DNA of 64,000 nt from Liolophura sinensis (lineage: Eukaryota > Mollusca > Polyplacophora > Chitonida > Chitonidae), in the NCBI RefSeq assembly GCF_032854445.1, contig NC_088300.1, positions 8,000,001-8,064,000 on the forward strand. Reading direction: 5' to 3'. The translations under genes were made by a program, and so were the position numbers. Below are positions 23,201 to 35,331 of this stretch, piece by piece. Within the stretch, counting starts at the first letter, position 1, and each line of letters begins with the position of its first letter. The notes beneath the pieces were generated by a model. It made no database searches and was not told the origin of the DNA. It saw only the letters and a list, made by a program, of their open reading frames with translations.

Positions 23201-24550
23201 TGTTTCTTAAACCAACAGGTGGGGCTGAAGGCCGTCCACGAAAACTTGACCTATATTTGTAGGAGATTTTACATTATTTCTCAATCCTTAAAACATCTCG
23301 CTCTCATTTCACAGACGCAAAAGTGGTACGCCATGTCAGAACTGATGAACCTTCAGGCATTTAACTGTGGCTTGCACTTGGTTCTCTCCTAGAAACAGCT
23401 TATTAATGAGAAACAAGAACCACTCTGCAGTCTTTGAAACACAATGAGTAAAGAAAGACGTTTTTAAAAAATGTACGGCTACAAATCTGTGGAATCGTGA
23501 ACGATACTTTAAGACCTGTTCAGGCCTAAGCCACCGCCTGTATTTACAGTTTGTGGGTTTTGATAACAAAAAGGCGTATAAATCTATTTACCACACTGTG
23601 GAGAAAAAATACCATTAAGTATTTCGCCCATGTATTATAAAACACTAACATTTCTTTGTTCCATGTCCAATACTGCTATCATTAAAACCATCATACATTT
23701 TTGAGAGGCCTAGGTAGACAAACTGATGTCTTACCTTTGGCAAATCATATTGCCCTAACTTCACATTTTCGACCGATAAATCAAATGGGTTGTTTCCTGT
23801 TTTGCGCATGTGGACCAAACCGATTTGATTTGCCCAGAGCATTAAAGTTGCTCTCTATCGGTGTTAGCTCGCTTCCAGAATGATCGCTCTCGTGGCTTTC
23901 GAAGACCTGAATTTGGTCACGCATATTTCACGTGTTATATCATTTTGTTTGGGGTTGTAAACAGCTTAATTAATGCAGGAAAACTTTCGATACACGTATA
24001 GTCCTGACTATTGCATTTTTTTCTTGTAATGTTCATGAGAAGACAACAATGCACGGTGCTCAATGCAATCTACCAGAAAACACGGAGATATGAGAACAGA
24101 ATGTGGCGTATTGGTCCCGTGCAATGACATTCGGGCTGTCAGCAGTGCTCATTATTCTGCGATAACAGGTGCTGACGTCCTCTCACGCTTCACACCTTGA
24201 TTTGGCAAAACACATCGCGGCACAGTCTTGCGTGTAGACCTGTCACTAAACGTAGGAATAATGCCCAAACACGGGCGGCATCTGACCCACATTCTGTTAA
24301 CATAATTACAGGGTTTCTATGGTTTCATACTCACTATCAGTTGTAACTTCCTTGGCTGTAACTTCCAGAGGCGGCCAACATGGTGGTTAGTGATCTGTCT
24401 GTGGTTATCTGTTACGTATGCTCGTCCCTGAACATTTTATAAAGTTTTAATATCCTTTTCCATAGAAAATGGAGATAGTCATCTTGTCAATGGGATAAAT
24501 GGCCTATAATGACAACATTAGAATCCTTACTAGACTTTATCAGTACTCTG
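20246..24550. other. No gene seen over 4.3 kb
   Basis: AT-rich sequence. Scattered ORFs of 60-118 codons (for example 21116-21472, - strand) have no recognised motifs. The one at 21116-21485 contains weakly repeated TGTAACGGGATG and TGTAACGTGATG words, spaced by about 30 bases between 21270 and 21345. Confidence 0.45.
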
Positions 24551-24821
24551 CACATCAGCTTCTATTGGTGTTTACTATACCATACTCCGCACATCAGCTT
24601 CTATTGGTGTTTACTATACCGTAGTCTGCACATCAGCTTCTATTGGTGTTTACTATACCATAGTCTGCACATCAGCTTCTATTCGTGTTTACTATACCGT
24701 AGTCCGCACATCAGCTTCTATTCGTGTTCACTATACCGTAGTTCGCACATCAGCTTCTATTCGTATTTACTATACAGTAGTGCGCACATCAGCTTCTATT
24801 CGTGTTTACTACACCGTTGGG
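24551..24821. repeat. 39-bp minisatellite, 7 copies
   Basis: Copies of a unit starting CACATCAGCTTCTATTSGTG repeat every 39 bases. 39 is 13 codons, so a + frame stays open and gives a 111-codon ORF repeating HISFYxCLLYxS. Later copies share the variant ATTCGTG, which suggests expansion from the downstream end. It has no start context or domain to make it a gene. Confidence 0.93.
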
Positions 24822-25077
24822 GTTTGAAGTGTTTCGATTCCTAAGTATTTTTGGTATACCGATCCAATTCCATTTTAACCCTGAACAATATTAAATCCTA
24901 TTTATGATGGCTATTCGTCAGAAGAAAGTTTCTTATATTGTAAGTATACATCCAAGGATAAGTTGTCGCTATATGTCAACAGATATGTTGATATCAGTCA
25001 TGGCCTAAATTAATCCTTTGTAAAATGATGTATAACTCTAGATCTGAGAAGACCTTAATCTACAAATTAAATTACTA

Positions 25078-25152
25078 TCAGAACCAGTGCCAGTATCACC
25101 ACAGAACCGGTGCCAGCATTACCACACAGAACCAGTGCCAGTATCATCACAG
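25078..25152. repeat. Short tandem repeat, three units of about 25 bp
   Basis: Three copies of CAGAACCRGTGCCAGYAT with short, variable CACC/CACAC linkers. Confidence 0.8.
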
Positions 25153-25702
25153 GTCAATTTTTTAACTTATCTTACATTTCCTTGAGAATTGGATACGTGT
25201 CTCGAAAAAATGCAGGAAAGATAACAACGCTAGTACATCAAAGTAGTTTTTAGGATCAATCCTATATTACAAAAGCATCGTATCCTGAGGGATGCGTGCA
25301 GACGGTTGAAAGAAAAAAACACTGAAGTCCCATCTGATCTAAAGCAGCTGTCGGCGTGGTCCAGATGTACGTTACTCTTGTTGAAGATTAGCCAGTCACT
25401 GTGAATATTTTATACCAGGCTAATCCTTGACACATCTACTCTTTGTTTCTCTTCCTCGTTAGAGCAAAAGGCCGTAGGGGATCACAGTTCGTGAAATTCT
25501 GATAAGATGTGTTTTCAAAACCGTCACATAAATACACGTCCCAACTGAATTGACTGTGGAGAAGTCTTTTTTTATCTCTAGTTCGTGACATTTGCAAATG
25601 ATTTTCAATGACAGTACAACATAAATACTTATTATGAGTTTCATATTCATAAAATTGAGACTCATGAAAGAAACATGCTTTCTGATTTTGACTCCAACAC
25701 TG
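25153..25702. other. No supported gene
   Basis: A - strand ORF at 25459-25665 contains MKLIISIYVVLSLKIICKC, signal-peptide-like by composition. It has no convincing splice donor or family match. Confidence 0.4.
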
Positions 25703-25955
25703 TATTACTCAACAGGGGGCCTCCGTGGCTCAGTCGGTTAAAGCGCTAGCGCAGCGTATTGACCCAGGAGTCTCTCACCAATGCGGTCGCTGTGAGTTCA
25801 AGTCCAGCTCATGCTGGCGGCCGTACGTGAGAAGGTCTGCCAGCAACCTGCGGATGGTCGTGGGTTTCCCCCGAGCTCTGCCCGGTTTCCACCCACCTTG
25901 AGTACGGCGTAAAACACCAATCAAAAAAAAAAAAAAAAAAAAATATTACTCAACA
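25703..25955 (+). mobile_element. SINE family 1 with 12-bp target-site duplication
   Basis: The element (25715-25943) is flanked by TATTACTCAACA at 25703-25714 and again at 25944-25955. It has a full tRNA-type head (CGTGGCTCAGTCGGTTAAAG; GAGTTCAAGTCCAGC), the GGTCGTGGGTTTCCCC body and a pure oligo-A tail of about 20. It lacks the internal module CATAATGCTGGCCG...GTGAAATATTC present in other copies: CCACC passes directly to TTGAGTACGGCG. The intact duplications and pure A tail suggest a fairly young insertion. Confidence 0.95.
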
Positions 25956-28074
25956 AGTCGAATTCCGGAATGACCGAAATTCCCTTAATCTGTTGATCAA
26001 CGAAATCTGTTGACAGATGTTTGCAATAAATTATTGACAAGAGGAGAGACTTAATGGCTTCACTATTCACCATGCCATTTCAGCCAATTCGATTTTCTCA
26101 AATACACACAAGTGCTTCCGTGGGTATAAAACAGATAACATTTGTGGATAACGGCAGAAGGCAGTTTCATGACCATCGGTTCTTAGGGAGAAAGATTTCT
26201 TTAATTGAGATGTAGCACAGACTTGCAGTTCTGAATGAATTAATCTAAATAAATATTTGGAAAAGAATGTATTATTTGCTTCATTTGTTTCGGAAACATC
26301 GGATACAGTAGGTTTCAGATTTGGCACATTCTATTTCGCTCAGGTAAAACATAAGCGAATACTTTTATTGAAACTTTTATCTTCTGTCTTTCTTAAGGTT
26401 GGCTCACTTCAGTGCATTGTGACTGAGCGAGTAGAAATACATGTATATAGTCCCCTACATAAATTAGTGTCATTTGAATTAATATAAAGCACACGTAAAA
26501 TTCAGTTAAGAAAAATATGCGTGGGTATTACAGATAGCTGTATTTTAAAGATGCAGGAATTTGGTGAGTATAAAGTGCTATAATCACTCATTGCCTGCCA
26601 CTGTTCCTGGATGAGTATTTAGATTGTAACTGAACTATAGCCAGTGGAATAAGTACGGATGGCAAATGGTGTATTACGGCTGTAAATTTAGACAGTAATC
26701 AAGGATACGCTGTTAATTCTCTGATTGCTGCAGGCTACTTGCTGCTGGTTATAGTCATGTGTCACAGCCAAACAGATACTCTCCACACAAAGTGACTTAC
26801 TCACAGAACGTCGTAAGTAATGAAGGTCCACGTGACAAAGATAGTGCAAATTTCTGAGCACATTTTCCCCAGTAATTTTTTCTTCAGTTTTTTTTTCTTG
26901 TGAACAAATCCGAGATTTGTAGCCATAGGGCATTAGAAAGAAAAAAATTGATTTACGTAATACAAGCTGGAAATGGAGATTACAATACAAGAGGCTTTTT
27001 AGTGTCCTGTCAAATGTGCCTCTACATGTTTATATACAGCTGGATAGATGGAAGCCCAAATCGTGTCGTCATCGGGCCTGAACGTTCACCTCAGCACTTT
27101 GTGACGTCAGAACCACATCGTCACTTAAAGAATATTTTTGTGTAATTTCGGCTATTCAACACGCCTTGGGGAGTTTTATGCTTTGTAAAAAGGATATCAA
27201 GACGTAATGCTGCCACCTAGCTCAAACACCTGCTTCATTTACCTGTGCAGATTGTACAAATCTGAAGCCCCCGACTCAGTCGAGCTGTAAACACTTGGGA
27301 ATGAGACTGAAGCTGGTGAGAGAGTTTCTCATCGATGTCAACAGGGGTTTACATCACAGCAACGATTTACTAGTAAACGCTGCATATGAAATTAATGATA
27401 TATGAAAATGGGTGAACATTTTCACCTGGGCAGAATGATGATGAACTACAACATATAGTAACTTCAGTGGATGAGACAAGTCACATGGGCCACACGCCCT
27501 CCCTGTAGAGGGTCCCAAAATTTTATCTGTAGTCAAAATGATTTTATTTTCCATTAATAACCCCGCCCAAAAGTTCGGCTGCCCACGGAAACGAGAACGA
27601 GGCTTCTTGCAAGTGAGTTTCCACCTGGGTAAAAAGGTTTTCACCCAGGTGAGAGCCTTTCCACCTGTTCACCCAGGTGAAAACCTAAGAAAAAGTTACA
27701 AAAGTTAAGAAAAAAGAAAACTGTCGTATATGGGCCGCCGTAGCATAGAGCATTTTACTTTGTAACGTATTGCCATGGTTTATTGTTAATCTCATTGTAT
27801 AAAAGTTGAAGAAATAAAAAAGTCTTCAGATATCTTAAGGAAAGTCAATCTGATTAAAGACATTTAAGTGTAAAGATTGTTCGTGTTTCCCTATTACTAA
27901 GTAATAATCCTCATACGTGTAGATGTAAAGCCCATCTGGTGTAGAAACGCCAGTTCAATGTATCCACCGAATAGACTGACTTGAAGCTTCCTAATTAGAC
28001 GGTTTGCTTTGTAAACGTGAAAGGAATGGTTTGTCCCAGACAGTAACCACAGGTCACGGGACGGACGAGGCGAT
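25956..28074. other. No gene seen; small inverted repeat at about 27625-27690
   Basis: AGGTTTTCACCCAGGTG and CACCCAGGTGAAAACCT form an imperfect inverted repeat around GCCTTTCCACCTGTT. The core CACCCAGGTG recurs three times in partly palindromic form. No coding region is supported here. Confidence 0.45.
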
Positions 28075-29010
28075 CTAATTCAACACGATGGACATACAGC
28101 CCCTAGCCCCTGGTTCAGCGGAATTAAACACAATCATGAAGCAGAGCTCTGTCCATATTTACTTACAAGAGAATTATACTCATTGTAAAACTTAAGATAA
28201 CAGAAGTGAAAGCGTTTGATGGAATAACCTTGACACTAATTTTGCAGTAATAACTTGTGACGTTGATTGAAATTGTCACACGGCACGCAGGATCAATGAA
28301 ATGCTACAAGGCTAGATATGTACACACCATATGCAGAACCTTTTGGTACATTGCTGTCCAAGTAAGGGTAATTTACAATGTCAAAACCGAAACTATCCCT
28401 CTTGTCGTAAAGTCTGCAGAAGATGGAACCGTTTTGGCCTTTGTACAAATATGGGTCCAGATAAGATCTGCCATCTAGAGAGTCTGTGGTTTAAAATCGA
28501 GCAAAGGTGGGTAAATATCTTTCACAGTCTTTGCTATATAGGATAGGATTATTCCTTAATAGTTTCTGCATATAGTCGTATTCATTTGAGATCAGGCACA
28601 GGTCGGCCAAAAGGGGCCACAGCTTGTACCAATCGGAATACACCTATACACTGTTGATATATGGTTTCCCCGAAATTCACACAGATGTTATTAATGAGAA
28701 ATTCAAACAACTCAATGAACATGGAAACATCCCATGAATGGTAACCGTTGTATGTAGAGGAACTTAAGTAAAATCTGACGTTAATATAGCGGTGGGCGGT
28801 TTTATTAAACACTGAAACAATTAGTCATGAAATTCTATCTATTAAATGCATTTGAGGAATCGCAGTATAGAGAGTGGAAAAATCCAAAGTAGATGTATCC
28901 TTAAACGGTATATTAGAGCGTCTACTTCTGCTTTGAGACGTTTTGGGTTTTTAAGTATCCACATACAGTTGACGCCTGAATTTTTCAATTTCATAACAGT
29001 ACTTGTTTCA
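28075..29010 (-). mobile_element. Naiad-type Penelope-like element, internal-deletion copy
   Basis: On the - strand, from 29010 downward: NCMWIL-like sequence, then STLDFSTLYTAIPQ (RT motif A region), then KTAHRYINVR, then EFLINNICVNFGETIYQQCIG. After the start of the GIPMG region the YIDD catalytic segment is missing: similarity resumes near YDYMQKL and then SYLDPYLYKGQ, IVNYPYLDSN.PKGSAYGVYIS. It ends in the family 3' tail near 28075. Several frameshifts and stops are present. It aligns end to end with 32190-33420 of the larger copy apart from that deletion, so it is dead. Confidence 0.82.
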
Positions 29011-30365
29011 AAATGACTGTTCTTTTTGTAGTGCTTTCGTTAAGAGAGTTGATACAAGTTTGGTGGTACAGCTTTTTGACCGCACAGTACAGCGAGCTTT
29101 CTATGTGGATTTCTGCATTTTTGGAATCCAGTAAAGTTTTGGCATGTCGGTGTGACGGGAAGGTAAAAACTGTTTTTTTTTTAATTTTTTTTTAAATAGG
29201 GTATTCGTCGTTATTGAATACCTTGATGTTGCTGCAGTGGCTGTTGTGAAACCTTTCTAACAGTATGACAGCTCTACATATAATAACTTTTTTATATAAT
29301 AACTGATTTTTTATTGTGTGACACGACAGAGAAATACGGAAAACAGATAGCTCGAAAGAAAATAAATGGAGAATAGAATTTGTATTCGCTGTATATGTAT
29401 AGACGGCATCACAGTCATTCAAATTACATAAACATAGCTCAAGAATTCTTGTGCGCAGGACAAGCACCCACGTTGTGCATTATATGACGCGTTACCGGTT
29501 GTGGAGTCTTCATTCGTGTATATTTCGCGATTTGAACCTTCCTAGCCAATCAGTGACCAGGAATACAGCTCACCACTTTTTCCCTGTTTATATATCTCAC
29601 TCATTCATGCATAAGATTGATGTCACATGACAGATTTTGTGAGGGGATAGGTTGTTAAGTGATAGGTTGCTATGTTTCTTAATGACCAAAGTGTTTAAAA
29701 AACCTTTGAGAAAAGTTTTTATTTGAACATCTTCCGGAGGCGGTTACTTAGAATGTAATTGAATATTACCCAGTCCTGGCCAGTGGGATCCATTAACAGA
29801 CCTGTACCATATTACACCTGTAAATTAAGACGCCTTAGCAAAATAAATGTTCAGGCCTCTCGTTGCTATCGGCGGTTACACTTTTTCCTTGCCTAATAAA
29901 TGCTTTCGCTACACAACCTTTTATTGGCATCTTTGACGCCCAAGGCATCATTTGCAAATCATCCCGTACATAGGACTATCCGTCAGCACCCTGCGTTTCG
30001 TACAATCTTTGTCAGAGGGGCTGGATTTGGTAGAAAATTTGGCTGTGCTAAAATTGCCATTGACAATTGTCCCTGAATTTACCACAGAGTATTAACAACC
30101 TAGTGCAGAACACGTATTTTGATTCTAAGGTACATGATAAACATTCTTGTGTTTATAGATGCCGAGAGACAGTTGTGGTGGTAAAAGTGGCATGTAGCAA
30201 TATTTCACAATTTAAATGTAGGGATCTAACATACCACATTATCATGGTTGCTTTGGGCTATGTCTCAATATTCTTTAGCAAGAAGTAACCTTCAATTACT
30301 TCACGATAGACTTATATCCTGTTGTATTCACGGCCACCGTTAATTGTGGATAAATTTTTAATGTC
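29011..30365. other. No gene seen
   Basis: AT-rich sequence. An inverted start near 29013 immediately abuts the retroelement end. ORFs of 60-91 codons have no recognised domain. Confidence 0.45.
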
Positions 30366-30612
30366 GGGGACCTCCCTGGCTGAGAGAATTAGTACACCAG
30401 CACGGCGCATTGACCCAGGAGCCTCCCACCAATGCGGCCGCTGTGAGTTCAAGTCCAGCCCATGCTGGCTTGCTCTCCGGTCGTACGTGAAAAGGTCTGT
30501 CAGTAACAGGTGGATGGTCGTTTCCCGCCTGGATCTGCCCGGATTCCTAACACCAAACAGAGAAATATCCTTGAGTGCAGCGTGAAACTCCAGTCAAATA
30601 AAGTAAATAACT
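30366..30612 (+). mobile_element. SINE family 1, diverged full-length copy
   Basis: It has a diverged head (GGGGACCTCCCTGGCTGAG), then CCACCAATGCGGCCGCTGTG, AGTTCAAGTCCAGCCCATGC, TGGATGGTCG and CTGCCCGGATTCC. The tail is AATATCCTTGAGTGCAGCG followed by AAACTCCAGTCAAATAAAG. Substitutions throughout suggest an older insertion. Confidence 0.85.
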
Positions 30613-31160
30613 ATATACTGTTGTACACACGGTCCCTTTTCTACCTTGCTGTTCACCCGGCCCGTTTAGGAGATCCTCTGTTTGCTCGACTTTGCGATTT
30701 CATGTTGAAACTGATCATAGTTTATCAGCTGTATATAGTGTTGAGTTTTTAATAATTAGGGCATTTTGAAATAATTTTTTTTACCTGACACTAAATTGTT
30801 CCTGATTTTAATTCGAAAAGTAAGGGATTAGATCACCTTTCAAATTTTTCACTTAAAGTATTATTCCAGCGAAATTACATGTCACCCAAAAGTAAAAGTT
30901 TGGTAAATGGTTTTCAAATTGAGTAGGTCAAAAAGTTGAGTTTTTAAAAATTTAATGTTTTTTTGTAGTTTTTTTTATCAACTTTGACATTGCCCCAAAG
31001 CCCGTTTTGCGTTGGGTAATTTCCGGCAAAAGTAGACATATGAGTTCATTAACCATACAGTAATGAAATCGATAGACAGACGTGCCAGGGATAGACGTGC
31101 CAAAAAAAACGGCATAGAAAAGCATAAGAATGATATGATTGAGTTATGCGACGATAGTCA
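30613..31160. other. No gene seen
   Basis: AT-rich spacer between a SINE and the left 10-bp array. CGTGCCARRGATAGACGTGC at about 31080 is a small direct duplication. Confidence 0.45.
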
Positions 31161-31473
31161 TATACCTTCATATGCCCTCATATACTCTCATATTCCCTTA
31201 CATACCCTCATATGCCCTCATATGCAGTCATATACTAACATATGCCCTCATATGCCCTCACACACTCGTATATGCCCTCATATACCCTCATATGCCTTTA
31301 TATACCCTCATATGCCCTCATATACCCACATATGCCCTCATATACCCTCGTATACCCTCATATACCCTCATATGCCTCCATATACCCTCATATGCCCTCA
31401 TATGCCTTCATATGCCTTCATATACCCTCATATACCCTCATATACCCACATATGCCTTCATATTCCCTCATAT
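31161..31473. repeat. 10-bp minisatellite, left array (about 31 units)
   Basis: Uninterrupted decamers of the type TATRCCCTCA (TATGCCCTCA, TATACCCTCA) run without indels up to the point where retroelement coding homology begins. The same unit in the same orientation resumes at 33755, on the other side of that element. Periodic ORFs (PSYTLICPHM-like) are artefacts. Confidence 0.95.
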
Positions 31474-33755
31474 GATGTTCGTAGTATTGTGCCTAATTAT
31501 TTTAATATCCAAGAGCCACGTATCTGGCGACGTATACTTCTGACGGCTATAACTGTGATTGTGAATCCTCAGTTTTTACCTACGACAAATGTCAACATGT
31601 CCTGACTGGTGACCTTAATACTATTAAGAATCATGATCGAAGAAATCTCTTTGTGAGAGGTCCTAAGTATAGAGAAAAGAGAAATGTCAACGTTCGCTCT
31701 ATCAAAAAAAATATCATCTCGGCGCTTGAGGAATATGTTTAAAATGCTCTACCTAAAGTTAAACAAGTTCTGAAGGATCCCACTGTGCAAGAAACACTCG
31801 CTGACCTTCATAGTAAATCTGTCATCACTGTAGCAGACAAGGCTCCTAATAATGTCATTTTTATTTGCAAGAATTATTATTATCAAATTCTTGCTCAAGA
31901 GCTATGTAAATCTACAACAACATCCACGCATTCTGCTACTACATGTACTCTGGAGGAACTATTTAATAAACACAAAACCTTTCTTAAAAAAGGCGCCTAA
32001 ATATACCTACCAGTCATACAGAAATACCACAACTTTACTGGATTCCTAAAATGCATAAATCCCCATACAAGGCTCGATTTATTTTGGGTTCAAGAAGTTG
32101 TACCACCAAACTCTTGTCAGCCCTACTTACGAGAGCGTTACAAGATGTAAAGTCATTTTGGAATAAGTATTGTTGTACCATAACAAAAAATTCAAGTGTC
32201 AACTGCATGTGGATTCTTAACAACTCCAAACGTCTTACAGAAGAACTCGATGCTCATATGCATATACCGTACAAAGACGTATCCACATGGGATTTCTCTA
32301 CTCTCTATACTACGATTCCTCACAAAGATCTTATTGAAAGAATATCATCGTTAATTGTCTCGGTATTTACTAAAACCGGTCACCGTTACATTAACGTCAG
32401 AAGCAATAAGGTTTTCTTTAGTTCTACCACTAAAGAAAGGTTACCACTCATGGGACGTTACATTATTTAATTACTTGAATTTCTCATTAATAACATCTAT
32501 GTGAAATTCAGGGATACCATTTACCAACAGTGCATAGGTATTCCAATGGGTGCCAATTGTGCGCCTCTTTTGGCAGACCTATACCAGTTTTCATATGAAT
32601 ACGACTATATGCAGAAATTATTTAAAAGTAATATCTTTAAAGCTCGATCCTTTCCATTTACCAAGCGGTATATTGATGATCTACTGGCGTTAAATAAAGG
32701 AAATCTATTCACCTTCATTGGATTTAAAGGAGACAAGAGATAGCCCTGATGGTACATCTTATTTGGATCTATATCTGTACAAAGACGAACAAGGTCTCCT
32801 TTCACGACAAGAGGGATAATTTCAATTTTGATATCGTAAACTATCCTTATTTGGATAGCAATATACCAAAGGGTCCTGCATATGGCGTATACATATCTCG
32901 CCTCGTAGCATTTGTCAGATCTTGCGTAAATTGTGATGACTTTAATCTGCGTCACAAGTTGTTAGTTCAAAAACTAGTTTGTCAAGGATACTCCTTCAAA
33001 CGCCTTCATTGTAAGTTTCTCAAATGTTACAATAAGTATAACACCCTCGTTGGCAGGTATGGACAGAGCGTTGAGAATCTCTGGCGATCTGCATTGTGAT
33101 CAACCACATAGACGGCGCTTTTATTATTTTGTACATGTCTATCGCGTACTTGGTATTTAACAACATAGATGGTGCTGGCTGCCCAGTGTAACCGTCTATC
33201 TTGTAGACAGCTTTTATACAAAACAGCATGTAATGTGTAACATCACAGATGGCGCCTCTTGTAGTGAGATCCTTACATATTAACGGGAAAGACGTAATCG
33301 CCCCTACTTTTGAATCACAATCTGTTCGGTTAAGGTCTGTAACGCTAGTCATTTTCGAATTGTATCTTATACCGCTTAACCCTGAGGCTAGGGGCCGTAA
33401 AGGCAGCCATGCTCATTACATCCGCATGATGCCTTTATGAACAGTTGTGATTAAAACGAGGCTGAGATACCTTGTTTAATTGTTATTTGACCTGGAACTC
33501 ATTCATGGACTACGAATTTGAACTTTGATATGGAATTCATGCCTAGAATATCCACTGCCTGCCCGGCATCATTGAAAACTGATGACCGCTTCTCTCTTGT
33601 GTGTTACCAACTTTATTTCCTATGTGTATAATTTCTTACATACCTTTGTCTTTGGGAGCTAGTGTTAAACAATGCTTTGGAAATGGATCTTGCGATTATC
33701 GACTTGGAACACCCTGTACGGACTACGAATGGTATACGAATGTCGGACATGACTC
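31474..33755 (+). mobile_element. Naiad-type Penelope-like retroelement, largest copy (RT region with CxC motif)
   Basis: Coding homology starts at VPNYFNIQEP (about 31485), then shifts frame to a CxC-type segment (NCDCESSVF, HVLTGDLN, RGPKYRE; 31551-31739). That is followed by one stop at 31740-31742, then VITVADKAPNN. In a third frame come YWIPKMHKSPYKARFI (about 32021), TWDFSTLYTTIP (motif A), EFLINNIYV, CIGIPMGANCAPLLADLY (motif B) and catalytic YIDD (32669-32680), broken by a stop at 32468-32470. After 32743 the frame shifts again through SYLDLYLYKDEQ to IVNYPYLDSNIPKGPAYGVYIS, ending at 33099. About 650 bases of 3' tail follow. The CxC motif before the RT, with no GIY-YIG nuclease after it, fits the Naiad/Chlamys clade. 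In that clade the nuclease is N-terminal, and here that end is missing. All RT catalytic motifs persist, but frameshifts and stops make it non-functional. Confidence 0.88.
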
Positions 33756-34006
33756 TTATACTCGTATACCCTCGTGTACCCTCATATGCCCTCACATACC
33801 CTCATATGCCCTCATATACCCTCGTATATCCTCATAAGCCCTCATATGCCTTCATATACCCTCATATGCCTTCATATACCCTCATACGCCCACATATGCC
33901 CTCATATTCCCTCATATGCTTTCATACACTCATATATGCCCTCATATGCCTTCATATACCCTCGTATACCCTCATATGCCCCTCATATACCCTCATATGC
34001 CCTCAA
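33755..34006. repeat. 10-bp minisatellite, right array (about 25 units)
   Basis: Same TATRCCCTCA unit and same orientation as the left array. It starts immediately after the element's tail motif GGTATACGAATGTC...CTTATACTCG and ends at about 34006. There is one single-base insertion at about 33983 (GCCCCTCA). Confidence 0.95.
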
Positions 34007-35331
34007 AGGCAACAAAAAAGTTTTATTCATGTATAATTGTCACCAAGTCATTTTATCCGGGCTTGAAAATAAATGAATGCTGACGAAATTTAAGTAGTCT
34101 ATCTTTCTCAGCTGACGAATGCGGATCTTCTAGTATGTGGCACTGGTGTAATACTACAGCATTTGATAAAAAATAAAATGCTGGCATATCAAATAAAACC
34201 TTAATGTACAGAAAATAAGACTTGAATTAAATTAAATATTTCAACGATTAGCTCGGTATCATCAGCTCAACTGCTATGTTTATATCTAGTTGTGTTAAGC
34301 ACAACATGATCACGCAGAGGTGCGCCGAAAATGCATAGCATCTTGTTTAAACATATCCTATAATGTTAAAATGCTTCATAAAAAAGAAATTAACTATGTA
34401 CGGTGCTAATAACGCGGTTTTAGTGGCGGGTGTTTTACTTTTAACCATGCTATCAGATAAGACCAGGACTTCTCAGTGCCCTGTCTTTCCAAATACTGAA
34501 GAAATAATGTCGGGGACGAAGAGTATGTTACAATAAAGTATTTGTTTGGTTACACATTGTATAGATCTTATAGGTACTGAAAGCCTTTATTTGAGTCATA
34601 GTGTATGTCATATTCGCGTTTCAGTCTGTTGATCGATCGAGTTTTCGTCAGCGCACAAGTGTTTTTCAAACGGCCTGAAGTAACTCAGTGGTGAAAATTA
34701 AATTTCTAAAAGACAATCATTCAGTGTAAAGGAATATTATTGGTTTTTTGATATTTTATGTTTAGTAAAGCGAGTTGTGCCGTGCCGCTAGTGTGTGTTC
34801 CATTTTGCTACATGAAGAGCTGTGAAGTCTGATCAGTTGTCTACTTGTGACGTCACGCGATCCATACCATACCGCAGGCGAGTTTTGTTGTATTCGACCG
34901 GCAAGTGCCAAGCGCACATAAAAATGCCTTATACGTCATCGAAACAGCTCGTATTCGTATTAATTTTACATTCCTGGTATATGTGCTTAGGTTCCATATC
35001 AGAAAATTTGTCATAATGGCGTTGTCACTGAAATAGTACTTTAAACTTCAGGTAGTTCAAACCTGTATTTCTATAATCTGCCTCATGTCTCTCTCTCTCC
35101 TTACGCTTCACTCATTGTTTGCAAGAGTACGTTCCTTTGTCTTTTGACAAACATTTCCCACATTTTGTCAGAAAAGAGAACACACAATATCTAAAATAGA
35201 TGAATACTGAATGAATGAAGAGGTTAGGATGAGTCCTTGAACTAATTATTATGACAGGTCACTTAATTAAAATTCCGGGACGCTTCCGGCTAGTAATTTT
35301 AAATACATAACTGCGTTATACATTCAGTTAT
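34007..35331. other. No gene seen; possible hammerhead-like core near 34228-34262 (- strand)
   Basis: On the - strand CTGATGA is followed 16 bases later by GAAA, with a short CGA/TCG pairing between them. This resembles the conserved core of a hammerhead ribozyme, but stems I and III could not be established. Otherwise AT-rich sequence. Confidence 0.3.

Noticed and set aside
25459-25665. Signal-peptide-like ORF on the - strand
   Set aside because: The hydrophobic start is typical of AT-rich random ORFs, and no good splice donor follows.
31063-31605. 180-codon ORF and overlapping frames with PSYTLICPHM-like repeats
   Set aside because: Generated by the decamer minisatellite; only the last codons overlap retroelement homology.
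32605-32955. 116-codon - strand ORF
   Set aside because: Antisense shadow of the retroelement reverse transcriptase region.
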